Virus record (IMG/VR): IMGVR_UViG_3300028840_002499
Span: 1 to 62,806 of that record
Reading direction: 5' to 3' (one strand)
Origin: a virus
DNA: 62,806 bases
Below are positions 47,827-57,474 of this stretch, one piece after another. The position numbers and the translations under genes are program-made. Positions within the stretch are counted from its first letter, which is position 1. Each line of letters opens with the position of its first letter. Under the pieces are notes generated by a model, which saw only the letters and a program-made list of their open reading frames with translations, did no database searches and was not told where the DNA came from.

Positions 47827-50637
47827 CTACACTCCCGCAAACTGTTCTTGTATGACTTGATTGAACATGACCCTAAATGTTGCCATGTCCATAGGTGATT
47901 GAATATTGTTTTGCTGATTGACATTCATAACTCGATTGTGCGATGGTGCAATAATCGATTGTCCTCGACTGGCATTGAATACATTTGATGAACTAAGCCC
48001 GTTCAATTCGGCAACAGCCATTCTTGTACCAATCAAGTTCCTTTGAAATTCTTTCATCTGTGCATTGACAAGTTTCAATCCTTCTGCCATCGGAACAGGT
48101 GATTGTTTTGTGACATCCTTGTAAGATGGCATCTCAAGAATACGCTTTTTAATAGCATCCAATAAATCTCTAAACCTTCGTAGTTGGTCAAGTATAAATA
48201 CAAGGCCAATTCTCAGACCAATCATAGCGAGTTTCCAAAGATTAGTAGCATATTCAACAAGGTCAATCTTAGTTTTAACTTCATCAAGTTTCTTGATAAA
48301 AAATGTCTTGATAAACAAGTATAACAAACCCATTGTTTGATGGTAGAGTTCCCAAGCGGGGGTGGCAGACAAAGTTAGAAGTTCCCAAATATCATTAATT
48401 GCACCCCATACTTCTACCAAAACAGGAGTAAACAATGCTTTTAGAAATGTCCACACTGCAGTAAGGTTTGTTGTAAATGTAGTCCATGCAGCAGGTAGTG
48501 TCTCAGAAACCCATACTTTTATATTCTCAAATACTGGTGCTAATTTTTCATCATAAAATTGTTTTGCAATCCCAATAAAGTTTTGCCATGCAGCACTAAC
48601 CTCTTGAATAGCAGGCCCAAACGCTTCTTGGAACTGTTGTTTTACAGTAGCCTTTACTTCTTCCCACTTTTGCAGGAATGCTTGTTTAGCAGCTTCGACT
48701 GCCTCCCTCATTTTATCCTTGATAGCATCTGTGTCAATTTCAAATCCAGCACCAGTCGGAGGTTCACCACCAGCACCGACACCAGCACCACCAGTGCCAG
48801 CTGTAGTTCCAGGGACAATAGCCATTTTTGCAAGATCAAGCAATTGTTTTACCATCTCGCCTTGCAGTTTGACCTGTTCTTGCATAATTGCAAGAGTATC
48901 CTGTTTTTCTGCTAAATCTGCCTCTGCTGCAGTTTTTTGTTCACGTGCTAAAACAGCCTGTTCTTCTGCAGCATTAATCTGTGCAAGTTGATTTTTTAGA
49001 AGTTCGTCACTAGCTCCACCCCTCAACATTGCATTATATTCGTTAGTTAGATTTCTGACAGACTGTTCTGCACCTTTTTGATCTTCTAGTGCTTCGTTCA
49101 ATCTCTCCTGTGCATCGGCAACTTCGTTAGTAGCACCAGCAAGTTCAACCTCACCACGAACTAAATCTGCAATCTCATTGCCAAACTGTCCAGCCTGTTT
49201 AGCAATTCTATTAAACAATCCATCACCGGCAGAGTCCCCAGAAAGTGCCTTTGCAATGTCTTCCGAAAGACCAAGGAACACCTCACTTGCTTCAAGTCTT
49301 GTCTTTTGACCAGTGCTAACCATTAGATCAAAAGCAGATTTCAAAGGTGATTGAATACTCTTCAAAATTCCAAAGTCAGCGGACGTAAACCCTTTTAGGT
49401 ATTCCGTCATTGCACCAATACCCCACTTGATAATATCTGGTGCAACTCGTGGTGGTGATCCTGGAGCAAGCCATCCAGCTAGAACACTACCCAGGTAATT
49501 TATTGCTTGTACTAAAACACTCGCAGCCGCATCTATAATACCCTGTGCAAAGTTGACAACCAACTCATAGCCCCATTCAAAAGCGGATTGAACAGAGTCA
49601 CCAAACGTTGTCTGTAAACTGGCTAAGAAGTTGATAACGGCGTTAGTTCCTTTTGTGGCTAGACTGGCAAGTGCCTCAGTAATAATATCGGCAATTGCAC
49701 CCAATTTGACCATAGTAGGATAGAGCGCACCACCCTCAGAGATAGCAGCAGTAAAACTCTTGACCACTTCACGTGCAGCCTTGGCAACATTCAAAAACGC
49801 TCCTTGGAATGGTGCGCCAATGGCATTCTTAAGTGTTGGAATTTCACGGCCCGACAGAGAGCGCATTTGCTTACCTGCGCTCTCCATCGCAGTTTCGTAA
49901 ACTCCAGCAACCATAGCACCCTCTTCAATGACTGCATTGTAAGCGGCTTGTTGTTTTTCAACTTGTGTAAGTTCCCTTCCAACAATCCCCATCGATGCAG
50001 CATATTTTTCGTAAGACGTACTAAGATCAACATTAGCACCGGCATATCGGAGGGTGACAGGTGACAATCTTTGAATACCAAGCATCAAACGATCCAGGGT
50101 TTCAGACGAATCAGCACCGTCTTGAGAGATTACAGCTAAGTTCTGTGCAACTTTACCTAGCTCCAGACCAAGCGCAGGGTCCATCTCCATTCTCACTAAC
50201 TGTGCAATAGTTTTGTTGGCAACGTCAGCACGAATACCAGCATCTTGCATTTCTTGACCTAATGCGTGTACTTCATCAGATGTCATTCCAACTCTTTGTC
50301 CCATGAGTTGAGCAACCATATCTAATTCTTGCCAACGTGACGCAAGTACAACAGACTCGGCAATGAAGTCTCTCGTTGCAGTAATCATTCCCATGAAAAC
50401 TTCGATAACTTTTTTACCGATTGCCACAACACCAAGTAGAGCAGCACCAGCCGCGATTGCACCCCCAGAAACACCAGTGCCAAGAATGCCACCAAGTTCT
50501 TTTCCGGCACTCGTCATTTGAGTACTAGAATCCTTTGTGGCACTTAGGGCATCTTGCATTCCCTGTTTGTAAATTTGCAATCCAGCTTTGAACTCTTTAG
50601 TTTCAAATACTGCTTGTAAACCAGTCTTTTCTACCAT
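47827..50637 (-). CDS. Tape measure protein
   Basis: The 936-residue protein has Ala/Gln-rich helices, hydrophobic stretches (LGTGVSGGAIAAGAALLGVV) and a coiled-coil middle (QKGAEQSVRNLTNEYNAMLR). It follows the tail chaperone pair. At about 1.5 A per residue it would set a tail of roughly 140 nm, by the usual ruler relation. It fixes tail length and takes part in ejection. Confidence 0.85.
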   Translation of the reverse strand: MVEKTGLQAVFETKEFKAGLQIYKQGMQDALSATKDSSTQMTSAGKELGGILGTGVSGGAIAAGAALLGVVAIGKKVIEVFMGMITATRDFIAESVVLASRWQELDMVAQLMGQRVGMTSDEVHALGQEMQDAGIRADVANKTIAQLVRMEMDPALGLELGKVAQNLAVISQDGADSSETLDRLMLGIQRLSPVTLRYAGANVDLSTSYEKYAASMGIVGRELTQVEKQQAAYNAVIEEGAMVAGVYETAMESAGKQMRSLSGREIPTLKNAIGAPFQGAFLNVAKAAREVVKSFTAAISEGGALYPTMVKLGAIADIITEALASLATKGTNAVINFLASLQTTFGDSVQSAFEWGYELVVNFAQGIIDAAASVLVQAINYLGSVLAGWLAPGSPPRVAPDIIKWGIGAMTEYLKGFTSADFGILKSIQSPLKSAFDLMVSTGQKTRLEASEVFLGLSEDIAKALSGDSAGDGLFNRIAKQAGQFGNEIADLVRGEVELAGATNEVADAQERLNEALEDQKGAEQSVRNLTNEYNAMLRGGASDELLKNQLAQINAAEEQAVLAREQKTAAEADLAEKQDTLAIMQEQVKLQGEMVKQLLDLAKMAIVPGTTAGTGGAGVGAGGEPPTGAGFEIDTDAIKDKMREAVEAAKQAFLQKWEEVKATVKQQFQEAFGPAIQEVSAAWQNFIGIAKQFYDEKLAPVFENIKVWVSETLPAAWTTFTTNLTAVWTFLKALFTPVLVEVWGAINDIWELLTLSATPAWELYHQTMGLLYLFIKTFFIKKLDEVKTKIDLVEYATNLWKLAMIGLRIGLVFILDQLRRFRDLLDAIKKRILEMPSYKDVTKQSPVPMAEGLKLVNAQMKEFQRNLIGTRMAVAELNGLSSSNVFNASRGQSIIAPSHNRVMNVNQQNNIQSPMDMATFRVMFNQVIQEQFAGV

Positions 50638-50640
50638 TGC

Positions 50641-50871
50641 CTATCTGCCTCTAAACTGTCGTCCTGATTGTGACGAACTTCGCCTAGTTGATCTTCTCAT
50701 TTCCTCTTCTTGAATCTGTGCATCGTAGATTTGTATTTCTGCTTTAGCTTGCAAGAGTGCCATCGCATAAGCCTTATCAATTTCACTCCATTTTGTCCAA
50801 AACTCAGTGGGTCTTACTTGCCATTGCAATGCCACTTCCATTTCTGTAAATCTTTGATTATGACTCCATTT
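50641..50871 (-). CDS. Tail assembly chaperone, frameshift-encoded C-terminal part
   Basis: This frame (in which the open region runs from about 50967) continues the chaperone gene upstream after a probable +1 shift at GGGG (50875-50872). It encodes ALQWQVRPTEFWTKWSEIDK and a charged helix, a typical C-terminal region of gpGT-like fusions. No good start codon with ribosome site exists in it. The fusion would be about 263 residues. It lies immediately before the tape measure gene. Confidence 0.7.
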   Translation of the reverse strand, partial: KWSHNQRFTEMEVALQWQVRPTEFWTKWSEIDKAYAMALLQAKAEIQIYDAQIQEEEMRRSTRRSSSQSGRQFRGR

Positions 50872-51433
50872 CCCCTGTTTCAACTTCAAGTTCTTTAAGG
50901 GTGTTCCCTGATACAGCAAGCCGAAATGATTCTTTCGCGTCTTGCACGACCTCTGGAGAAACACCACTAGCTTCGATTACCTTACTCATGATTTCAATGA
51001 TGTCCTCATTGTCACCAAGGATTTCAGTTTCGATGTAATGAACTTTCAGTGCGGGTTTACTGGTTGGCAATTCAATTCCAAGATACTCCTGTTCCTCTTT
51101 CCAGTCCTCGAATTTCTTACCTTTCAGCTCAATGTCAATCCCTTTGAGCAGGATAACTTTCATCATTCTTTCGTTTTCGTCATCCTGTGCTTTTTCTAGT
51201 GCAGTCTGATAATCTGCCCACGCTTTTTTATCTTCTGGAGTTTCTAGCGTGGTTTCATCATGAGGGTGATACTCGATTTCACCACCAGCAGTTTCAGTTT
51301 CATACATGGGTATTTCAGGCCATTCAATACTCTTACTTGCCTTGTCCATAAGGTGAGGTGGAATTGACTTAATTTTTAATTTGTAACCGTTTCTTGTAGT
51401 ATGAAAAATATCCTTACTTTTTTCTTGTGCCAT
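50858..51433 (-). CDS. Tail assembly chaperone (short form)
   Basis: The 191-residue protein starts at ATG 51433 (GGGAG 9 bases upstream) and is acidic and helical in its C-terminal part. It stands between tail tube and tape measure genes, where chaperones are coded as a short and a frameshifted long product. The frame ends at 50858; the second frame overlaps by at least 110 bases. Confidence 0.75.
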   Translation of the reverse strand: MAQEKSKDIFHTTRNGYKLKIKSIPPHLMDKASKSIEWPEIPMYETETAGGEIEYHPHDETTLETPEDKKAWADYQTALEKAQDDENERMMKVILLKGIDIELKGKKFEDWKEEQEYLGIELPTSKPALKVHYIETEILGDNEDIIEIMSKVIEASGVSPEVVQDAKESFRLAVSGNTLKELEVETGEMES

Positions 51434-51462
51434 GATATTTGCTCCCTTGCAAATTGTGAGGC

Positions 51463-51503
51463 AGCCATCAAACGGGTCAGGGAGCAACCCCCGTTCAATG
51501 GCT
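51463..51503 (-). promoter_or_regulatory. Intergenic hairpin before tail chaperone gene
   Basis: The 14 bases 51503-51490 pair with 51476-51463 on the minus-strand RNA; the two non-Watson-Crick positions are G-U pairs. The loop holds GCTCCC, which complements GGGAGC found on both sides. It lacks a U-tract, so it may protect or process the mRNA, or adjust chaperone translation. Confidence 0.5.
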
Positions 51504-51554
51504 GGCTCTCTATTCAAATCGCAGTAACTTGCTCCCTAGCGATTAGAACACAAC

Positions 51555-53009
51555 TTAGAAATCTCCTACAGTGTAAATCTTATTGCAGTTGCAAACGTGG
51601 ACATCATAGAGAGGCCCAACGCCAGGAGGTAAACTCTGAGTAACCCAAGTCCACCCACCGTTTATGGTTCTGAACAAACTGCCAACAGTTCCACCGGTAG
51701 AGATGTGAGTTATGTAACCGACATAATCGTTGCAGAATTTTATTGATTGAATCTCACCAGTTGCAGAACCTGGGTAAGATCGTTCAAACCAGGAATCACC
51801 TCCATCGTTAGTGAAATACAAGTTCCCATTGTCATAACCAATCCAAACTCGATTACGATCTAGTGCAAACACAGCTTGTACAGTGTTCAATGTTTCTGCA
51901 GGTGGAGCAGTAATTGAACTCCAGTTCTCCCCATCAGTAGTTTTCAAGATTGTATTGTTAGCACCAACGGCATAACCAACCTTGTCTGATGAAAAGTGAA
52001 CAGCGTACAAGTCTTGAGTTGTTGTTGCACCACTCTCTTGTGCAGTCCAAGTTAGTCCAGCGTCATCTGAGAAGTAGATATATCCACCAGTAGTGACAAG
52101 CCAGATGTTTGAACTATTCCAAGCAAACATCGGATTTCCACGACCGATTGCATATTGACCATTTACAGAACCAACGTCTACATTAGTCCACGTTGCGCCT
52201 CTATCATCACTGTAACCAATTTCAGCGGGGTTCAATCCATCCAAAACACCACGAGCGGCAATAACACGAAACGAGTTCTTAGCAATCTGAACGTCAACAA
52301 TTCCAGAAACATCCTCATGTGACTGGAACGGATTAGTTGCAGTTGGATACCAGACAAGGCCAGCGTCATCAGTGTAATAGACATTCGTTGGAGAACCAAC
52401 AAGTCCAGTTACACCAATGTACCCATCCTGACAGGCAGAGTGAATATTTCCACATTGACCATAGCATTTTCTTGAGCCGGAGAAAGCAACAGTCAATGCA
52501 ATTTGACCGACAACACTAACAATGTTCTGTTTACCGGTTGCCATTGGAAAGACACGATGCATGGTCTTTGCAGCCACATCAAACGACTGCATAGACCGAT
52601 CTTGATCATCTGGAGTCATTATCGCAACAGATGACATTGTATCGTTTGTGATCATAGCCTTGTCGAGGATTACTGTCCTATCCCAATTGTCAAAAACATC
52701 TTTGCGCCCACAAAGTACTTGATGGACATAAATTGGAACTGGACAGTCTACAACCTCAAGCCAATCGGCACTTGATCTAAGTACAGACTGTATAGAAGTC
52801 TCGACCGGACTAGGGCCACCGGATGAGTAAATATCCAATGGTATGAATTTATTTGGATGTTCAACATCAGGAATCAGAACAAGGTTAGCATCACCTCTTG
52901 ACCTTCCGATTTCTCCTAACGTATGGCATCCTAGATAGTAGGGCTGAGTGTTGGGGCCGTCTGGTTGTAACCAGATAGCCCCCGCACCAGCAAGAAAACT
53001 CTTAGCCAT
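51555..53009 (-). CDS. Tube-like tail protein with Asp-box propeller, copy 2
   Basis: The 484-residue protein is a paralogue of the preceding gene (LAGAGAIWLQPDGPNTQPYY against LAGEGAIFIQPDGANTKPRY). Residues 1-190 form a tail-tube-like domain with repeated Cys; residues 200-484 hold Asp-box repeats of the SDDxGxTW type (YFSDDAGLTWTAQ, FTNDGGDSWFERS, RTINGGWTWVTQS), as in sialidase/Ycf48-like propellers. The propeller may face outward and bind glycans. Confidence 0.7.
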   Translation of the reverse strand: MAKSFLAGAGAIWLQPDGPNTQPYYLGCHTLGEIGRSRGDANLVLIPDVEHPNKFIPLDIYSSGGPSPVETSIQSVLRSSADWLEVVDCPVPIYVHQVLCGRKDVFDNWDRTVILDKAMITNDTMSSVAIMTPDDQDRSMQSFDVAAKTMHRVFPMATGKQNIVSVVGQIALTVAFSGSRKCYGQCGNIHSACQDGYIGVTGLVGSPTNVYYTDDAGLVWYPTATNPFQSHEDVSGIVDVQIAKNSFRVIAARGVLDGLNPAEIGYSDDRGATWTNVDVGSVNGQYAIGRGNPMFAWNSSNIWLVTTGGYIYFSDDAGLTWTAQESGATTTQDLYAVHFSSDKVGYAVGANNTILKTTDGENWSSITAPPAETLNTVQAVFALDRNRVWIGYDNGNLYFTNDGGDSWFERSYPGSATGEIQSIKFCNDYVGYITHISTGGTVGSLFRTINGGWTWVTQSLPPGVGPLYDVHVCNCNKIYTVGDF

Positions 53010-53034
53010 TTATGCCTCCTTCTGGCACGAATGA

Positions 53035-54483
53035 CTAGTTCGATGCCTTGACAATCATTGCGGTTCCACCTTGCAGTTCACCAACTGAAAACAGTTCGTT
53101 ATCACCGCAAACTTGAATCGCATTCAACCCACTATTGGTAGGCGTAGTAATGGTTTGCCAAGAGTAGCCACCATCGATAGTTCGGTACAGAACGTCAGCA
53201 GAACTTCCACCGACTAAGAAAGCATAAAGTTCATTTGCGAACTCAATACTAGGAACGGAAGAGCCAAAGTCCTGTCGAAGTGTCCAAGTTGTTCCACCAT
53301 CAAGAGAGTAATACAACTCCCCATCATCGGTTCCAACCCAGATACGGTTACGATCAACCATAGCGATAGATTGAATATCACCACCGCCACCGGTAGCAGT
53401 CACAACAGACCAAGTGTCACCACCGTCAACGGTTTTCAAAATCACATCACCAGCACCACCAGCAAACCCAACATTTGCATCAATGAAAAACACAGCGTAG
53501 AGATCAGCGGCAGTAGCAGTGCCATCTTCTTGCAGTGTCCATGTTGCACCACCATTGGATGAATAACCAATGTTGCCACCTTCGAGGACTACCCAGATGT
53601 TGTTAGGATCAAGAGCAAACAAGGCATTGCCACCGAGCGCACCAATGTTGTTCGCAGTGGGAATGTCAGATAACGTCCAAGTTGCACCATTATCATCCGA
53701 ATACGCAGCCTCCGCATTATCAGCAGCGTCCGACTCACGAACACAAAGAATGCGAGTGGTATCCTTGTCAATCGGGAAACAGACTACAGATAGAATGTCC
53801 TCATCAGCTGCGAATGGGTCAGCAGCAGTAGCAGCGAAACTTGCACCACGATCAGTTGACCGTAGAATGTGGGCAGTAACACCAGCACCAGCATCGTGAG
53901 CAGTAACCATGACATCACAAACGTCTGATCCCTCTCCACAATCACCAGCACACGCTTCATCGGAACAACTAGCAATACTGTTAGCAGCAACAGCCTCAGT
54001 TGTTGCCTTTCGTTGTCCTACAACTTCAAACCCTTTGAACAAGTCCTCACTAGCCATTGAGAATGTGTCGAGTACCTCATCCTGATTGTCTGGAGTACGA
54101 GCCGAAAGATTGGCAATTGCCTCAGTTGTGATGTAGGTTGCAGGAAGTGAATAGGCCCGTTCAAACACAAAAGTGTCTTTCCTTCCACATTTGTTCATAA
54201 GTACGTGAACTGGAACAGGACATTTCACCTTTTCTAGCCAATCGGCAGTTCTACCGACCTTCATCTCAATGTCAAAAGTGACAGCACCAGGAGCGGCTTG
54301 AGATGAGTTTTCAACCACGAACTTGTTTGGAGCAGATGGGTCAGGGCAATAGTAAAGAGTTACATCGCCCTTGGGAACATCGATACCTAATAGTTGGTGA
54401 CAACCAAGGTAACGAGGTTTGGTGTTAGCGCCATCTGGTTGAATAAAAATTGCGCCTTCACCTGCTAAATAAAAATCACTCAT
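53035..54483 (-). CDS. Tube-like tail protein with Asp-box propeller, copy 1
   Basis: The 482-residue protein has the same two-part build as its neighbour: an N-terminal tube-like part with MNKCGRKDTFVFERAYS, and then at least five Asp-box motifs (YSDDNGATWT, YSSNGGATWTLQ, KTVDGGDTWSVV, YSLDGGTTWTLR, RTIDGGYSWQTI). The place after gp10-like and neck genes fits a major tail protein. Two such proteins suggest a mixed tube or one tube and one ring protein. Confidence 0.75.
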   Translation of the reverse strand: MSDFYLAGEGAIFIQPDGANTKPRYLGCHQLLGIDVPKGDVTLYYCPDPSAPNKFVVENSSQAAPGAVTFDIEMKVGRTADWLEKVKCPVPVHVLMNKCGRKDTFVFERAYSLPATYITTEAIANLSARTPDNQDEVLDTFSMASEDLFKGFEVVGQRKATTEAVAANSIASCSDEACAGDCGEGSDVCDVMVTAHDAGAGVTAHILRSTDRGASFAATAADPFAADEDILSVVCFPIDKDTTRILCVRESDAADNAEAAYSDDNGATWTLSDIPTANNIGALGGNALFALDPNNIWVVLEGGNIGYSSNGGATWTLQEDGTATAADLYAVFFIDANVGFAGGAGDVILKTVDGGDTWSVVTATGGGGDIQSIAMVDRNRIWVGTDDGELYYSLDGGTTWTLRQDFGSSVPSIEFANELYAFLVGGSSADVLYRTIDGGYSWQTITTPTNSGLNAIQVCGDNELFSVGELQGGTAMIVKASN

Positions 54484-54498
54484 AGGAACCTCCTATTT

Positions 54499-55005
54499 TT
54501 ATCGTTTGTACGAATGTCCAGATTTTTTATTTGCGCGAGATATAGCTTGTTCAATCCTGCGCTTGTAAATGGGTTTCCATTTCTTTGAAATCACCTTGGA
54601 AAAGTTTCTAGCTTTTGTGCCAGGATGAATAACCCATTTTGCAAAAACGGTATCACCGGATGAGCCACCCGATCTTGAGCCGATCATGTTCGGAATAGTT
54701 TTCGGTCTATACCGTGATTTGAATGCTAGAACACCATCAGGTTTCTTTGGCTGAATAAGATGTTCTTTAGTTCCTCTGTCTACATATCCATAAACCTCGT
54801 TATCAGTTGCAACTAAGATGTCAACCGACTTGGGGCCAACGGCAATAATAGTTTCAAACTTTACTTTAGTATCCCAAGTAGCAACAGTTTTCTTGAAATC
54901 CTTTTCGATGTCTTTTGCGGTTTTCTTAGCAACTTTTTCAAATTCATCAAAAAACACCTTGTCGTTGAACTTCTTGGGTTGAATAGGCTTGACAACTAGA
55001 ACCAT
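54499..55005 (-). CDS. HK97 gp10-like neck protein
   Basis: The 168-residue basic protein has GYVDRGTKEHLIQPKKPDGV and a C-terminal HPGTKARNFSKVI, typical of HK97 gp10-like head-tail joining proteins. It overlaps the upstream gene by one base and precedes the tail tube genes. Confidence 0.8.
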   Translation of the reverse strand: MVLVVKPIQPKKFNDKVFFDEFEKVAKKTAKDIEKDFKKTVATWDTKVKFETIIAVGPKSVDILVATDNEVYGYVDRGTKEHLIQPKKPDGVLAFKSRYRPKTIPNMIGSRSGGSSGDTVFAKWVIHPGTKARNFSKVISKKWKPIYKRRIEQAISRANKKSGHSYKR

Positions 55006-55550
55006 TATGCGTCCGGTGCTGCTAAGATTGAAAAGTTGCGAACATCGAATTTTTCACCAGCAAATAGCTGGATAATTCGAGTGACCACCTTTCCGTAAGT
55101 CCAAGTTCCAGGAATTGTAGGCAATCCTTGATTGGTGAAAAATGTATTTATCCTACTCACAACTTGTGATGAAATCCTAACGTTGAATCTTACTTCTTGA
55201 TTTTCATCGTAACTGATAGAAACTAATGGTACTAACTGATCACCAGCTTGAGTGTTAATGGTTTGCAGTCTTGATGTGGAACTTGCCACTAACAGACAGA
55301 ACCAGTTCCCAAGTCTACCGATCTTTACATAACCACCGGCACGTAATGGAACTTCTATGTCGTATGGTTCACCAAACCCAACAAATGCTTGAATTGTTTC
55401 TCCAGTAGGTTCCCCGTCTTCGTCTAAAATAGGCCGTTCTTCAAAGACTGGATCACGTGCTAGAGTAGTGACTATTTCTCCAGTATCGAAGTCCAGAGCA
55501 TTCACCACATCTTGTGCAATATCTTTATGTACTAGAATGTAAGCTAACAT
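55005..55550 (-). CDS. Probable neck or tail-terminator protein
   Basis: The 181-residue protein is mixed alpha/beta with no signal or motif (VVSRINTFFTNQGLPTIPGT near the C-terminus). Lying between LamG proteins and the gp10-like gene, it may close the head or the tail. Function inferred from position. Confidence 0.5.
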   Translation of the reverse strand: MLAYILVHKDIAQDVVNALDFDTGEIVTTLARDPVFEERPILDEDGEPTGETIQAFVGFGEPYDIEVPLRAGGYVKIGRLGNWFCLLVASSTSRLQTINTQAGDQLVPLVSISYDENQEVRFNVRISSQVVSRINTFFTNQGLPTIPGTWTYGKVVTRIIQLFAGEKFDVRNFSILAAPDA

Positions 55551-57472
55551 TAGAAACTCTCCAATAATTCATACTCTCCGTTTGTACCGCGGGCATAAAC
55601 AGTAAAATTGTCAACATTGTTATTAATTGACCCAGAATACACCCCATGCTTTGCAGAGACAGGCAAATTGTCATTGATTACTGCTGCTCCAATAAGCACA
55701 TCATCATAATATACACGTGCATTTTGCCCATCAAGAATTAATCTCATTTCTTTACCAGCTCCATAAACTGCACCAACAATAAGCAGATTATTTTGAACAC
55801 CGGCAATTCTCTCAGTGAGTATTACGTTCCCTCCAGAATGATATACAAACAAATAATTCAAAGTATCTGTGTATCTTGCGGTTATTCCAATAGCACCAGC
55901 AGAGCGAGTTAATTCGCCGGTTATAATTACATCATTTGACTTGCAATCAATTGCTGCAATCGATCTACTGCCATCAAGAAATGAGCAATGCAATGTATTT
56001 GCATCATAATCAAATGCTCCAATCATCTGTTCCCATTTCAATCCATCACCGCCAGCTCCAATCCCGCCAGCAATGCCCTCAGCGTGGCCTAACCCATCGC
56101 TTTCAAAGGATTCGTTCATCTTCCACCATGACCACGTTCCTGTACCAAATGTGTCGTTGAGCCATTGCTCTGTCATGGTGCCTGCATCTAAATGAGCGTG
56201 AATATCTGCCATTTGTGCAGGAGTTACCACGATGCCATAAAATAAAAGCGCATTGGAAAGCCAACCAGAAAAACTGTTTAGTGGCGTATTATTAGCTGCA
56301 CCAATAACGGTATTAGCAACATTTAAATTACCAGCCCACACTCCAGCGTTAACTGAGGGAGATCCAGCAATTTCACTACCCTCAATATAAACCCTAGATT
56401 GATTATCTGTGTCCGAACAAGTAATACCAACTGTGAATTCATTTAGTGATCCAGCTAGTATATTAGAAGTGTCTGATGATAGTACACCACCTGCTCGATA
56501 AGCAGCAGATATCGAATTAACAGCATTATTTTTGAAAACATAAATCTCATTATTAGCGTCTACATAGAGTCTAACAATACCCCTAATTACTCCATCGTTC
56601 CAAACCGCAGCAGACGGAATACGACACCGTACAATAATAGACGCTTCCTGTCCATTAAATTTGTTATTAAGATCAGCAGAGTAGATGTCACAATAAGAAT
56701 TAACCCCATCAAAAAACGCTTTCCTGGCATCCCCGCCCAGGCCCACCCGCACGTAATCGCCATCGTTCACGCTCCCATAATCCACCGCATCCGGTTCGTT
56801 CGTGGAGGCAAAGCCATCACTGAGGAGGGGCGCGGGGAGCCAGAGTTTTTGGGGAATGGTAACCTCATCCATACTCATAACATTAATGTTTGAAATAGTA
56901 GGAAAAACAGATGCAGTATTATTTATTGCAGAAATATATAATAATTTCCAACCATTTCCGCTTTCATTATAAAAATGAAATGCACCTGTTTCTCGCAATA
57001 AAACGGCAAATGAATAATAGTATAATGGGTTTACTGTTGCCACATTTTGATTTAATAGACCTCCACTATCGTAGGCCCGAAGATTAATACCTGCTGATCT
57101 AAGACTGTTTACTCCTGGTGTTGATGCCGTATCCAAGTCAAACCCAAAATAACTACTAGATGTAAAATCGCTGATAATATCTTTAAATATAATAAACCGC
57201 CCCGCCTGTCTGGTAATTGCGTCATACCAAATCCCAGGATCGCCATTAATGGCAGTTACACCCAAAGATAATCTGCCATTACCAATATCCATTTTATTGA
57301 TGGTATCCGTGACCGTTCTGGTTCCAGGCCCAGGTTCAGCAGCAGTGCCATTCACCGCACCTGGCAAGCGTGGAGTCAAGAATAAATCTCGCAGCCTATA
57401 GCCAATACGAGGTACACGGTTATGGATGCTCTTGAGTGTGCTTTTAGGTAGATTAGATCTTAAGACACCCAT
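55550..57472 (-). CDS. LamG-containing virion protein, copy 2
   Basis: The 640-residue protein has an N-terminal segment YRLRDLFLTPRLPGAVNGTA shared with its neighbour, a central LamG-like domain (NGQEASIIVRCRIPSAAVWN; LNEFTVGITC) and a C-terminal second beta domain ending NGEYELLESF. Copies 1 and 2 are tandem paralogues. They lie among connector genes, so head fibres or collar appendages are likely. A stretch at about 56720-56850 is more GC-rich than its surroundings. Confidence 0.65.
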   Translation of the reverse strand: MGVLRSNLPKSTLKSIHNRVPRIGYRLRDLFLTPRLPGAVNGTAAEPGPGTRTVTDTINKMDIGNGRLSLGVTAINGDPGIWYDAITRQAGRFIIFKDIISDFTSSSYFGFDLDTASTPGVNSLRSAGINLRAYDSGGLLNQNVATVNPLYYYSFAVLLRETGAFHFYNESGNGWKLLYISAINNTASVFPTISNINVMSMDEVTIPQKLWLPAPLLSDGFASTNEPDAVDYGSVNDGDYVRVGLGGDARKAFFDGVNSYCDIYSADLNNKFNGQEASIIVRCRIPSAAVWNDGVIRGIVRLYVDANNEIYVFKNNAVNSISAAYRAGGVLSSDTSNILAGSLNEFTVGITCSDTDNQSRVYIEGSEIAGSPSVNAGVWAGNLNVANTVIGAANNTPLNSFSGWLSNALLFYGIVVTPAQMADIHAHLDAGTMTEQWLNDTFGTGTWSWWKMNESFESDGLGHAEGIAGGIGAGGDGLKWEQMIGAFDYDANTLHCSFLDGSRSIAAIDCKSNDVIITGELTRSAGAIGITARYTDTLNYLFVYHSGGNVILTERIAGVQNNLLIVGAVYGAGKEMRLILDGQNARVYYDDVLIGAAVINDNLPVSAKHGVYSGSINNNVDNFTVYARGTNGEYELLESF

Positions 57473-57474
57473 AA

